This document shows, one piece after another, positions 1-10,123 of a stretch of DNA of 64,000 nt. Made by a program: the position numbers and the translations under genes. The notes below the pieces were generated by a model, which saw nothing but the letters and a program-made list of their open reading frames with translations, made no database searches and was not told the DNA's origin. The first letter of the stretch is position 1. Every line of letters begins with the position of its first letter. The stretch comes from Coriolopsis trogii (taxonomy: Eukaryota > Basidiomycota > Agaricomycetes > Polyporales > Polyporaceae): assembly GCA_020543525.1 (NCBI GenBank), contig JAHYIO010000039.1, positions 744,001-808,000 of the forward strand, read 5' to 3'.

Positions 1-15
1 CGCATAGTAACTCGC

Positions 16-703
16 ATGGTAACCTTGGCAGCCATATACATGTCTTCCGTCGTACGCCGCGCCATTCACCGAGTCATGGTTGATCGCTCACATAATCTCG
101 ACGTATCTTCAGGCTATGACCCATTTCATGTACAACATCCGATCGCGGCCCTCCCCGACGACTTCCAACCCCTCCCCGACGAAGTTGAGTCGTTCGTAGC
201 GAACAAGGCTAGACCAAGGACGCCCTGTACAAGGTGTGGAAGTTCGACAGCTTCGTCGAGAAAAGCTCCCGGCCCTGCGGCATCCCTCTCAGTAGGCCCT
301 GTCAGATCCATCTTGCCATCAAGGCAAATGTGACGTCCACTGTTACTGCACTTACTCGCAAGGCGAAGGGGGATATCACCCTCATTGACGGCACGTTCAT
401 CCCAAAGGGCACCGTCGTCTTCACTACGTCGTGCTCGACCCACCACGGGGAGAGCGCGAATAATTATGCGGACGTTTTTGACCCTTTCCAGTTTGCGCGC
501 TTGTGTGAACACGAGGACAGGGACGCGAAGCACCAGTTTGTGAATGCCTCTATTGAGTTTGTCCACTTCAGTCATGACAGACACGCGTGGTGAGTTACCA
601 TCCGCACTGTGTCCTGTTACACAGCAGCTGACATGATTCCCCATTCAAGGCGATGTTAGCGTACATCGTGCTTGACTATGACCTGAAAATGGACTCAATG
701 TAA
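16..703 (+). pseudogene. Decayed cytochrome P450 (P450-D), 3' part
   Basis: This is a relic of the same P450 family as the genes at 34.8-37.1 and 40.5-42.7 kb. Recognisable pieces in order are the end of exon 8 (LAAIYMSSV), a frameshifted exon 9 (MTHFMYN, later DEVESFV, then KVWKFDSF in another frame), exon 10 (LTRKAKGDITLIDGTFIPKG through DPFQFAR to HFSHDRHAW) and a scrap of exon 11 (KAMLAYIVLDYDLKM, then stop). The ExxR glutamate is lost: the motif reads VEKSSR where the intact copies have IKESSR. The part of exon 11 that should carry the haem cysteine (CPGRFFAANE) is missing. It cannot encode a working P450. The 5' part lies outside the window. It sits 0.65 kb upstream of an intact acyltransferase on the same strand, echoing the paired modules elsewhere. 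Confidence 0.88.
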
Positions 704-1353
704 ACCCATCTTTCTACGCTCGTGCGCCTCTGCAAAGTTCAAGAATACAGCACCTGTCATGATGTATAAGTAGGTCCATCATGATGTCCCGAACGTAGCG
801 AGTAGGTCGCGGTGTTTGTGCTTTAATGAGTTCAATAGAGTACTATATGTGCGCGTTGATGCTCTCTTGTGAGACTATTTGACTTCGGGGATTGCGAGTG
901 GGTTGGGGTCCGGGCTTCCCAAGGTCTAGACTCCCGTTGCTAGCACGACCGCTGTAGCCGCTATCCGAGGCTATCCGCCGCTTGGACTCGGATCGATACA
1001 GGGCGGTAAGACAGCTTCTTCGCATAAGATCACAATGTTCACAGAACACTGATCTCCTCACCCGCAGCTCTATGCAATTGCGGGGTCTTCTTTTCGTGGG
1101 CTTCCCGCCTACCACATACGTAAGGTACGTAGATGAACGGAAGTTCGACCAGAATTTAGCATGATAGCCGCCGATCCATGGCGAATTGAATATAAGAGGT
1201 CGACTTGATGCTCATCTGCTTCACCCTCTCTATCCAGTCACTCGTTTTTACATACCCTTGGGCAGGCAAGTGTTCGCTCACAATTACGCTGCGCTTGACG
1301 ATGTCACTGACCCGACCTGTGCCTACAACGCCTTATGTTTGCGACTTAACAGG
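704..1353. other. Intergenic, upstream of acyltransferase AT-1
   Basis: No supported gene. A TATA-like ATATAAG at about 1190-1196 lies roughly 160 bp before the AT-1 start and is a plausible core promoter. Short open frames here show no family motif. Confidence 0.5.
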
Positions 1354-2706
1354 ATGCAAGACGCAACACTGCTACCGTCGGGGCGCCCCCGAGTCAGCAT
1401 GCTCCATTTCATCCTGCCAGAGCTCGCGCTGGTGCTCCTCATCTGCCTGAGCCCGTCCCTGAGCCACCCAGTGCGTGTCGCAGCATCGCTCGCCATCATC
1501 GCTTCATGCGTCTACATCGAGCTTTCATACACCACGGGCACCGTTGGAACCGACTACGTAGTCGGTGTTGGGCTCTTTGGCACCACCATCCTCAATGTCG
1601 GGTACCTGGGGATTTTGACGGACCCAATGGCGAACTTCCGGTACTTACGCGACAAGAACCCCGCTCCGCTCGCCATCAGGCCCCTATATGAAAGGGCGCT
1701 CAATGCTGTCTGTATCATTCGGAACTCTCGTCTCATCGGATGGAACGTCCAGGTACGGTTACAGGTGTGAATACCCTAGATGATGCTCATGTTTTGGATT
1801 CCCCCGTACCTGACAGGTGGCGAACGTCCCGGCGCGACATGAGGGCAGCAGGACGCGCTATCTCCTCCGACGGGCCCGTCAAATTCTGGGGGTGTATTTG
1901 ATGATGGACCTATGCGAAACGTTCTGCATGCAGAACCGTTACCTCTACCCGTATCCCCCAGGTGCCCTGAATGCCGGCTCCCCGGGGCCAGAGGCTTGGA
2001 CTTACTTGGCACGCACCTACGCGACTTACGGCAGCGTCACTTGGCTCTACAGCTTCCTCAACCTTCCCTACCTCATCACCGCATTCGTCGTCTGCGCTAC
2101 GGGCATCGGCCAACCCGAAGACTGGCCCGATCTTTTTGGAAACCCGTTCGAGAGCTACACGGTTCGCAGACTCTGGGCTCACACCTGGCACCACACCTTC
2201 CGTCGCGTATGTCCTCCGTCTTCTCGCGCCGTTAGCATATACCGCTCGAGCTGACGATGCCGTATACCCAACAGCACTTCGCTGGATGGGCAAAGGCTGT
2301 TGCCCAGGCCCTCAACCTCCAGCGCGGCTCCTTTATCTCTGGTCAGGTCCAGCTTCACGTTGGCTTCTTCGTCTCCGCGCTTCTCCACTCCTTCGGGGAC
2401 CTCATGGCCACCCCCGGCCAGTTTGGCCGTTCCATGCCGTTCTTCATGGTTACCGCGCTCGCCATCTCGTTCGAGGACGCCGTAATCGCGCTCTTCAAGC
2501 CGAAGACACCCACAAAGGCAGCCGACACGAACAAGGGTCCGTCCCTCGCCTTGAGGGCGCTGGGCACCCTCTGGGTCGCGATTTGGTGCAGGCACGCGAT
2601 GCCACTGTACACCGACTGGATATTCGAGAGCGGGGTGGGGGACTCGGTCGTGCCTGTGCTGCCCTTCTCGCCGACGAAGGCGTTGTTCTTCTCTTCCGTC
2701 TCATGA
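1354..2706 (+). CDS. MBOAT (wax-synthase-type) O-acyltransferase AT-1
   Basis: Three exons (1354-1752, 1817-2206, 2275-2706) join in frame to 406 aa. The protein is strongly hydrophobic with about 7-8 membrane segments. It aligns along its whole length with AT-2 and AT-3, sharing the start MQDA, the exon 1 motif NSRLIGWNVQ, GQPEDWPDLFGN and FGRSMPFF. Catalytic-type histidines are seen in WHHTFRR (the other copies have WHQMFRR) and in the membrane segment ending LLHSFGD. The family (Pfam MBOAT_2) transfers acyl groups from acyl-CoA to hydroxyls; known fungal members include acetyltransferases of terpenoid and meroterpenoid pathways such as Tri7 and Pyr7. The start was chosen because all three copies begin MQ(D/E). 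It is the most diverged copy and is paired with a dead P450, so its role may now be independent. The substrate is unknown. Confidence 0.85.
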
Positions 2707-3327
2707 CGTGGGTGCAGGGCTGCGCATGGGCGGTGTGTACCTCACGTTCACGCGATCCAGCGTGTCCCCGTATTGCCTCCTAACACCGGCTCGGTGATAC
2801 TCGAACGTAGGAAGCATGGAAAGATCAGATTACTGATACACCTATAGAAATAGACAGCTCTGTAGCGAGTGGAGGTAGAAGTCCTTCTTAACCTTCTCTT
2901 GGAATCCCATGATACCTCCGTATTGGCCGCGGGCTGCCACAATGCCTTCTGCTGGGTAACTTCAATCAAGATGTTGTACGGTCGATATTGTGCGGCAGGT
3001 GTCAACTTGGGACGGGAGTGCTTTGAGTTGTTATGTGCAGCCACCTCAGCCTCAGTGCCTTCAAAGCACGGATGGTGTTTGGTCAAATCTACGAGGATGG
3101 TCACAGCTTCCGTGTCGTATCATCAACACGAAAGGACATTATGTGAGGCGTTCCAAGGGTATGGACGCCATCTACTCAACGACAAACTACCATTCAGTGA
3201 CAGTCTTCTCAACCAGTGTCGAAGAGATCCTTCTGATTTGTTCGCAACCCTACACAACAATATTAACGTGACGACAGCGACCGCACAACTCATGAGAGGT
3301 ACCACGTTCTAAACGAACGCACGACAT
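2707..3327. other. Intergenic between AT-1 and ThrRS 3' ends
   Basis: This is the convergent 3' region of two genes. One open frame runs through 2869-3312 without an early ATG. It has no recognisable motif and is probably chance. Confidence 0.45.
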
Positions 3328-6300
3328 CTAAACGAGCTTGTTGGTGAGACTCCTGTTCTGCTTCAGCGCGCTCAGCTTCTCCACGATCACATCCAGCGGG
3401 AGCGTCTCCGTGCGCGCCTTCGTGCCCACATCGTCGCGGTTGCGCACGTTGACCGAACGACTGTCGAGCTCCTCCTGGCCCACAACTATACACGCGAACA
3501 AATGCCCTCGAGTCAGTATACTGCGCTGGACGAGGAAGGCGACAGTCCAAAAATAACGCACCGAGGATGAAGTTGTACTGCGCGATCTCGCCGTTTCGGA
3601 TCTTCTTCGGCAGCGTGTTCTCGCCATTGTCCACGTCGACGTGCAGGCCGAGCTTGGTGAGCTTCTCGGCGACCTCGGACGCGTACTCCCTCTGTTTGTA
3701 CGGATGAGACAGGTCAGCATCAGCCTCAGACGCGGATATTAAGGACGGCGCGGAGTGCTCACGTAAGGAACGGCGACCGGGACCACGAGCACCTGGCGAG
3801 GCGAAAGCCAGAACGGCCTAGCATTTAACAAATATGTCAGTCAGTAGACGTACGAAACAGACGAACACGACATGAGCAAGCAAGCACGAGACCGAGACGC
3901 ACCACTTCCCAGCAAAGTGCTCCGTGATAATAGCGATGAACCGTTCGAGAGAGCCAAGAATGGCACGGTGGATGATGACAGGGCGCGGAGGCGGTTTGCC
4001 CGCTTCGGTCAACGCCGCCTCATCCGCGCTGCGGTACTTGAGGTTGAAGCGCTCCGGCAGCTGGAAGTCGAGCTGGATCGTGGCGCATTGGAACGATCGG
4101 CGAAGGGCGTCGCGGATCTTGATGTCGATCTTGGGTCCGTAGAACGCGCCGTCTCCTGGGTTCAGCTCCCACTTGCCGGGGTAGAACTTCTCCAGTGCGG
4201 TTTTCAGTTGCTGTTGAGTGCGCGGTAAATTAACACGCGTAAATGGACCCATGAGCAATCGCTGCAGCTTACACTCTCAGCCTCGTTCCATGTCTCAATG
4301 TCGCCAAGGAAGTTCTCCGGGCGAGTGGAGAGCTCCAGCTCGAAGTCAAAGCCAAAGAGGCCATAGATGTGCTGCATGAAGTCGAAAAGTGCCGCGATCT
4401 CCTCCTCGATCTGCAAACAGCACTTTCAGTTGGACTCCCTTCGAGCGCCCTATGATGCGACGCACCTGTGATGGCATGCAGAATACGTGCGTATCGTCCT
4501 GTACGAACCTTCGTACACGGGTCAAGCCAGTCAGAGCACCCGATGCCTCGTTTCGGTGGAGGATACCAAACTCGGCCATGCGGATGGGCAACTCTTTGTA
4601 ACTGCGGTCGCGCGAGTCGAAGATGAGACAGTGGCCAGGACAATTCATAGGCTTGAGCGCCCATTTCTCCTTCTCCACGTCCAGGGTGAACATGTCGTCT
4701 TTGTAGTTCTGCCAGTGCCCTGACGTCTCCCAAAGCTTACTGTTATACATGTTGGGCGAGATGACTGAAGGCTGTTCAGTCAAATTGATTATCGAAGCAC
4801 ATCAGAGTTCAGCAAACCTTCTTGGTAGCCACGCTTGAAGTACTCAGACTGGATAGACAAATGAGTAGGTATATGCGATGACATCATTCGGAAGACGTAC
4901 GCGCATAAGCTCGACGAGCGTATTGTAGATGCGCGTTCCATGAGGGAGGAAGAAACAACTTCCAGGACTGAGATCGTTGAAGAAGAACAATTCTTGTTCC
5001 TACACCGCGCATACGGTCAGTACCAGGAGACAACGCACAGATATCCTCTCACCTTGCCGATCTTTCGGTGGTCGCGTTTCGCAGCCTCCTCCAAGAACGC
5101 TTTGTATTCCGTGAGCTGCTTCTTGTCGGGGAAGGAGATACCGTATACACGCTGGAGCGAGTCATTCGCGGCGTCTCCGAGGAAATACGAGGCCGAGTTC
5201 TTGCCGAGCAGCGACGTTAGTCGTCATGACACGTCAGTGCTGAAAACTATGGTGTACCTTCGTGACCATGAATGCCTTGATCCGTCCGGTGTGTGGGATA
5301 TGGGGCCCGACACAGAGGTCGACCATGGGACCACAGCGGTAGACGGTGGTGGAGGTGCCATCGGGGATCTTGGTCTCGATAATGTACTTCTTGTACTTGT
5401 TGTACTACACGAACCAATCAACCTCCGTATATGCATACAGTGAGAGGGAAGAACACACCCCAAACATCTCGAGAAGGGTCTCCTTCGGTACTACGAGACG
5501 TTCAAACTTCTGTTTTTCTTTGATTGCCATGTCGGCGACCTTCTCAAGCACGGGATAATCGGTGCTGACGACAGGCCTATCCGGGATTGCCATCTCGTAG
5601 AAGAAACCATCTTCAGTGGGGGGACCGATGCAGAGGTGGCAACCATAGTGACGTTCTGCAGCCTCTCCAAGGACGTGCGCGGATGAGTGCCAGAAGACGC
5701 GCTTGCCTGTCGTCCGATCAGGTCAGCAATGCGAAAGCAACCGTCTTAGATAGAATAGTACCTTCTTCATCATCAAACGTAAGGAGTTGCAGGGAGCATG
5801 AACCTTCCAACGGACGCTCGAGATCCCAGAGGTTGCCATCAACCTTGCAAAGACACCAGTCAGGACAATGTACGGGACAACGGGGGCATAGACTAGTGTA
5901 ACACGCTGATACACCTCGGTCACTCGCAACCATGTCCGAATAGGACCGGCGCGTGTCCTTGTGTCTCAATCAAGACACACTTCAAATGCACGGCAATTCC
6001 GCGATCGAAATACAGCAGCATGAGACTGTAATGCAATGCGCTGTGTCCCCTGTTGCACACTAGGCACATAGTTGCTAGTAGGGCATGGCATGGGTGGGGT
6101 AAACCCGCGACGAGTCCGGGTGTAAACCCATTCAAGCCTGACGAGATGGACGAGATCGCGTTCCCGCATGCCCTCAGAGCACCGCACCGTCTTTGTGCAT
6201 GCATCCGTCCTTCTACCCGTAGGAAAACCCGGACTCGCGCGTACCCGTACCAGTAATTCACGGGTACGGGTCGGGTCTCCTTTAAATACTCGTACCCGAC

Positions 6301-6885
6301 CCGTGCTATGCTCTAGCACTGTTTGGGATGTAACAGCGCGTTACATGATTTCGTGCCCCCGGTGGGATTGACGACCAAGCATTCATGTGATTACGCCTCA
6401 GCGAAAGGACGCACCTTAGCAATTACGACACGGTCTGCAAGACCTTTTGAAATCTCCTTCGCGATGTCCATAGGACTCGTCTCCCAGCTGGTACCCTTCT
6501 TCTGCGACCCATCGGGCAGCGTGATCGCAATCTCCTGACGAGGCTGGTCTTCATGCCTGTGAGTAGACGTGTCGAAGGCCGTCCAGCGAGGAGGGACTCA
6601 CTTTTCACCCACTCATCGTACTCGGCCTTCAACTTTTCAAAGATCTTAATGCGGTGATCGAAGTACTCTGGTTTGGGATTGAGCTGACCGTCCACAAGCA
6701 TTCGATTTGTCAAGCTGTTATTGAAGTAAAAACAGCGCATACATGCATACCTCAAGAGGATAGGACGACGTAGCGTCCTTTGCCTTCTTGTCCTTCGTCT
6801 TTTTCGGCGCAGGCTGGTCCTTGTGGGCACTCTCGAGAGCAGGGATCTGCGCCGGCTGAGACGTGGACGCGACCGGGGCGGCCAT
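3328..6885 (-). CDS. Threonine-tRNA ligase (ThrRS)
   Basis: This enzyme charges tRNA-Thr. Fifteen exons run leftwards: 6885-6751, 6683-6602, 6548-6415, 5843-5762, 5706-5459, 5404-5258, 5199-5053, 4999-4901, 4848-4818, 4764-4466, 4410-4273, 4210-3903, 3817-3763, 3691-3562 and 3485-3328. They sum to 730 aa, the normal size. An N-terminal TGS-type domain is followed by an editing domain with HxxxH (about H151/H155) and the PHIPHTG segment. The class II catalytic core has MNCPGH (zinc cysteine near 410), motif 2 ([12 protein letters not shown]) and motif 3 ([11 protein letters not shown]). The anticodon-binding domain ends the protein ([14 protein letters not shown]). The frame stays open upstream to an ATG at 7026, adding 47 residues with nine arginines and no acidic residue. 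This looks like a mitochondrial presequence, so one gene may serve both compartments. Intron 3 is unusually long (571 bp). Confidence 0.96.
6079..6315. mobile_element. MITE-like inverted-repeat element in ThrRS intron 3
   Basis: The left end TAGGGCATGGCATGGGT (6079-6095) matches the reverse complement of the right end (6299-6315) at 14 of 17 positions. The interior is rich in ACCCG/CGGGT motifs in both orientations, a subterminal style seen in hAT-type non-autonomous elements. There is no coding capacity and I found no clean 8-bp target duplication, so the family is uncertain. It explains why this intron is about ten times longer than its neighbours. Confidence 0.5.
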
Positions 6886-7026
6886 GACTGTCGAATGAAA
6901 GCGAAGGCAGGGGCGTGCGACGAGGGAGGGACCACGCGGGGCTAGTATACACAGCGGGCGAGGGACAAGCTGCAGATATCGATGCAGCCTCAGCATTCGA
7001 AGTGGTCGTGCGCGAGTCACTTGCAC

Positions 7027-7347
7027 AATCTTGATTAACGGCCCGGTGCTCGCAGTAAGTAAAACTAATCTTATCGCTCCTTACTCTTGCTTGTTATCCG
7101 ACTATCAGAGTTAATCTACCCGAGCTTACAGCTTTTCCGCATTTCGTATATACTTCCTCGGACGATCATATATTCGTCTCAACAACTCCAGGTCGCTCCG
7201 GCCGATCTCGGACGGAGGCTCCCTCGAGGCTGTATACCGATGTTCAGGTGACTCGTATGGACAACTATGGGTGCGGCATCAAGAGACACAAACACTGCAT
7301 AAAAACGTGTCCAAGTACGATACCCGGGTACGAAAGCGGTATCCCAT
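7027..7347. other. Short intergenic region, ThrRS promoter and HSP20 3' side
   Basis: It holds the upstream region of ThrRS (minus strand) and the 3' flank of the HSP20 gene. I see no further gene. Confidence 0.5.
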
Positions 7348-8109
7348 CTACATAGAACGAGACGAGCTAACCCCCTGGAAGCGCGGAGCAGCGACATCTT
7401 CCGACGCCTCCTCCCGTCCCTTGTCGGGCTCATCGGCCTTCTCGTGGTATCGGGAGGGGGGCAGGGCGTGCGGCTGACGGGGCCATGACACAGTAAGCAT
7501 TCCGTTTTCCATAGTCGCCGCCAGGTCGGAAGTCTGCAGGGATTTATCTTCAGCAACCCGTAGACTCTGACGCACAGGGTGCGCATACTCACAGTACATC
7601 CGACGGACACGGGCACGACGCGGCGGAAAAAGCCGTACTTGACCTCTTGGACGCGCAAAGCGAGGGACCCTTGGCGCTCCGTCTCGGACTTCGTAACATA
7701 ACCATCTGCTGCATCGACGAGAGCGGTATCATGCGTAGACGCAGACGTCATGGAAATGTTCGTTTGACGACGCTCGCCGCTGACGAGAAGTCTCCCGTCC
7801 ACAACGTCGACCCTGACCTCGTCTGAGCGCAGTCCCGGCAGCTCGAAAACGGCCGTGACCAACGGAGACTCCCCGTCATCCCATAGCTCCATCCTAGACA
7901 TTATCACGGAAGCATGAGGTTAGTATTGTAGATGATTTATGGTGAGCATCATCAACTCACCTGGGCTTATAAATCCTCTGCTGACAGCGACGAAGTCTCA
8001 GCGCCCGTGCATACATCCCCAAGCGGATGGTTTCTTCGTCAGAAAGGTTCCTTCCAAGTCTCTTCTCCAGAGCCAAACTGTACTTGAACGTGTTGGGGCG
8101 AGCGGGCAT
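7348..8109 (-). CDS. Small heat-shock protein, HSP20/alpha-crystallin family (copy 1)
   Basis: Exons 8109-7961, 7893-7593 and 7533-7348 give 211 aa. This is an ATP-independent chaperone that holds unfolding proteins. Exon 1 encodes a basic helical N-terminal arm (MPARPNTFKYSL...). Exon 2 carries most of the alpha-crystallin domain (AVFELPGLRSDEVRVDVVDG, then the loop to EVKYGFFRRVVPVS). Exon 3 has the characteristic ENGMLTVSWPR beta-strand motif and an acidic tail. The start in exon 1 is supported by the paralogue at 11.6 kb, which has introns at the same two codon positions. A TATAAA-like site lies upstream near 8225. I could not find a textbook heat-shock element. Confidence 0.9.
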
Positions 8110-9095
8110 GTTGTGTGTTGCACAAGACCGCGGGTGGAAATGCGAGTGCGAAGAGATAACTCGGGAAGGATCGGAGTTGGTGGACTCGTGAAAGTAGAAG
8201 TGTGGTTCAGAAGCCCCAAGTCGCGTTTATATGTTTCAGCACAAATTGACTCACCAGCCCAAGTATGGAGGACAAACTCATCGCCCCCTCGACACATTTC
8301 ATGACTCGGCGCTCCGAACTCAATTTGAGCGCCCATGGGCAAGGGCAACTCGACGCTGAGTCACAATACAGAGTTTGAACATATGTCGCGATGTCGAACA
8401 TGCTTTGACTGTAACAACAAACATTCCGTGACTAGGGTCTCCGAGTCCGCCGATGAGAGACGTGTCGCATACCATTGATAACATCCCTATGGATTAGGTG
8501 GATGAGATACTGCGAGAGGACGGGAGTTTTGGATGTCCCTTGAACGTCGGAATAGCTAGAATTGCCTCAGATTGCATATCAGGACCTCGAGGTGAGAGCG
8601 ACCCTCGAAAGTAGCCGGATGTGATTGTATCGGATATTTCAGTCTTGAGGATGATGTAGAGCTCGAGCGAGGCTGCAAGTGGGCGACTCGGACGCGTGCC
8701 GCGCTTCTGCCACTTTCGCCTCCATATATCTGAACGGTGGCGTAGTATCGGTATCATGACGACTCTTGTCGGTATCACTTCGTGGTCTGTATCGAACTCC
8801 AGGCCAACGCCAGCGATAGTCATGTAGCCATGTCGACAAATGCCGTCTCACTTTGCGTATGTAGAGCATGCAGAGGACACAAAACAAAATGTAGAGATGA
8901 CAACTCAGCTGCGAGTCCGGACGTTACTCGGCTGCTCATGATCCTGCTTGCAAGGAGTATTCCTTGTCCCCACGGAACTTCATGCGTATGGTATGGCATG
9001 AATATGGGATCCAAGTAGAGCAGAAAAGCGTTCGATTTGACACCAACTCTCAAGCGCGTGGGGGGCTTGCCGGATGTACAGACATTCTAAACTGC
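8110..9095. other. Intergenic between HSP20 copy 1 and QCR8
   Basis: It contains the HSP20 promoter side and the QCR8 3' flank. Six-frame reading gives only short frames without motifs. I see nothing that supports a gene. Confidence 0.5.
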
Positions 9096-9708
9096 TCAGT
9101 GCGCGCCGTGGCCTGCGACGTGTGCAGCCTTGCTGTTTTGCCATTCATCGTAGCGCTTCGCCCACGCATAGATGCCGTAGCCTGTGTACAGCGTCAGTTG
9201 CTGTTCCAGAGCCTCTCAGGATGTGGAAGAGAGAATTCGAAGGGTCGATGAAGAAAGCATGTGGAACGTACCAGCGGTGAAGGGAACGACCCAGTAGACG
9301 AGCTCGGAGGACAAACGGCGGTAGCCGTTGAAGATGTAGTTCCTAATGAGGTGATGTGCGGCGCGCTGCCTGAAGGGAGACAGACCTGTCGTTCCACGAA
9401 ACAACAAGGGAGTCGCACGTTAGTGCAGTCGAAGAGGTCCGACTGCATTCGAAACTCACTGTACTGGATGATGCCCCTCTGCTTCATGATCCCAGATTTG
9501 TCACCCCACCAAGAGAGCTACAACGACAAACCAACGCCGTGAGTATCTCTTCCTCCTCATATACTAGCACTACGCCCAAGACGTAGCGTTCATGTCCACT
9601 CACGTAGACCTTGGCTACCGAACACGTCAAAAGCTTGCCAGATGCACAAATGTTGCAAGACTACTCACGACCAGGCATCTCACTTCGGCGTATTTCTGTG
9701 GGCCTCAT
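9096..9708 (-). CDS. QCR8: Cytochrome bc1 complex subunit 8
   Basis: Five exons (9708-9669, 9614-9604, 9517-9460, 9385-9272, 9181-9096) give 102 aa, the normal size. This is a small inner-membrane subunit of complex III that contacts cytochrome b. Visible family features are WWGDKSGIMKQRGIIQYS, LSPFRQRAAHHLIRNYIFNG, the single membrane span ELVYWVVPFTAGYGIYAWAK and the tail YDEWQNSKAAHV. Exon 2 is only 11 bp (codes the end of PKVY) between two canonical introns. Skipping it or reading through destroys the frame. The gene is divergent from OST4, with start codons 274 bp apart. Confidence 0.93.
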
Positions 9709-9982
9709 TGTCGCAGACTTGGGGCGTTACACGCAGTGAATGATGGGTGTGGAGGAGACAAATGTAGAGACCGTCGACGAGGTTCGGGTGAGTTCGCAAG
9801 GCGCGCCGCGAGCGCTGAGGCTCATCCCGACGCACGCGCGCCAAACACGTCCAAACAACCAGTTGGCGGGCGACCACGACGTCAGGTTCGTGCAGCATTC
9901 TATCATCCCCCTTCATACCGTCGCCTGATGAGCTCTGTCGACTCACCCATCATATTCGTTTGTCTGCTTGTTTAGGCCGGAG

Positions 9983-10123
9983 ATGATCACACACAGCACT
10001 TTGTACAACCTCGCCAACTCGCTAGGCGCTCTGGCTATGCTAACGGTGGTCTTGTACCACTTTGTCGCCGTCAACTCTAGACAGCTCGCCAAGGGCACTG
10101 GTGCCTCCGCGGTTTCGCAGTGA
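9983..10123 (+). CDS. OST4: Oligosaccharyltransferase mini-subunit OST4
   Basis: This is a 46-aa single-exon protein whose only feature is one membrane helix. It starts MITHSTLYNLANSLGALAML and continues with TVVLYHFVAV, the classic Ost4 pattern (N-terminal MI(T/S), LAN.LG..AML, then YH.V.VN). Ost4 stabilises the Stt3 complex that transfers N-glycans in the ER. The C-terminal tail is a little longer than the yeast protein. Just before the start is a splice acceptor (TTTAG at 9971-9975), and a GTGAGT lies at 9788, so the 5' UTR probably holds an intron. It is shorter than usual gene-calling limits. Confidence 0.87.
   Translation: MITHSTLYNLANSLGALAMLTVVLYHFVAVNSRQLAKGTGASAVSQ

Noticed and set aside
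2869..3312. A 147-codon plus-strand frame after AT-1
   Set aside because: No early ATG, no motif and no partner exons; it lies between two convergent genes.
8110..8230. Possible heat-shock element upstream of HSP20 copy 1
   Set aside because: The best candidate, CTTCTGAAC, has the wrong spacing for nTTCnnGAAn repeats.
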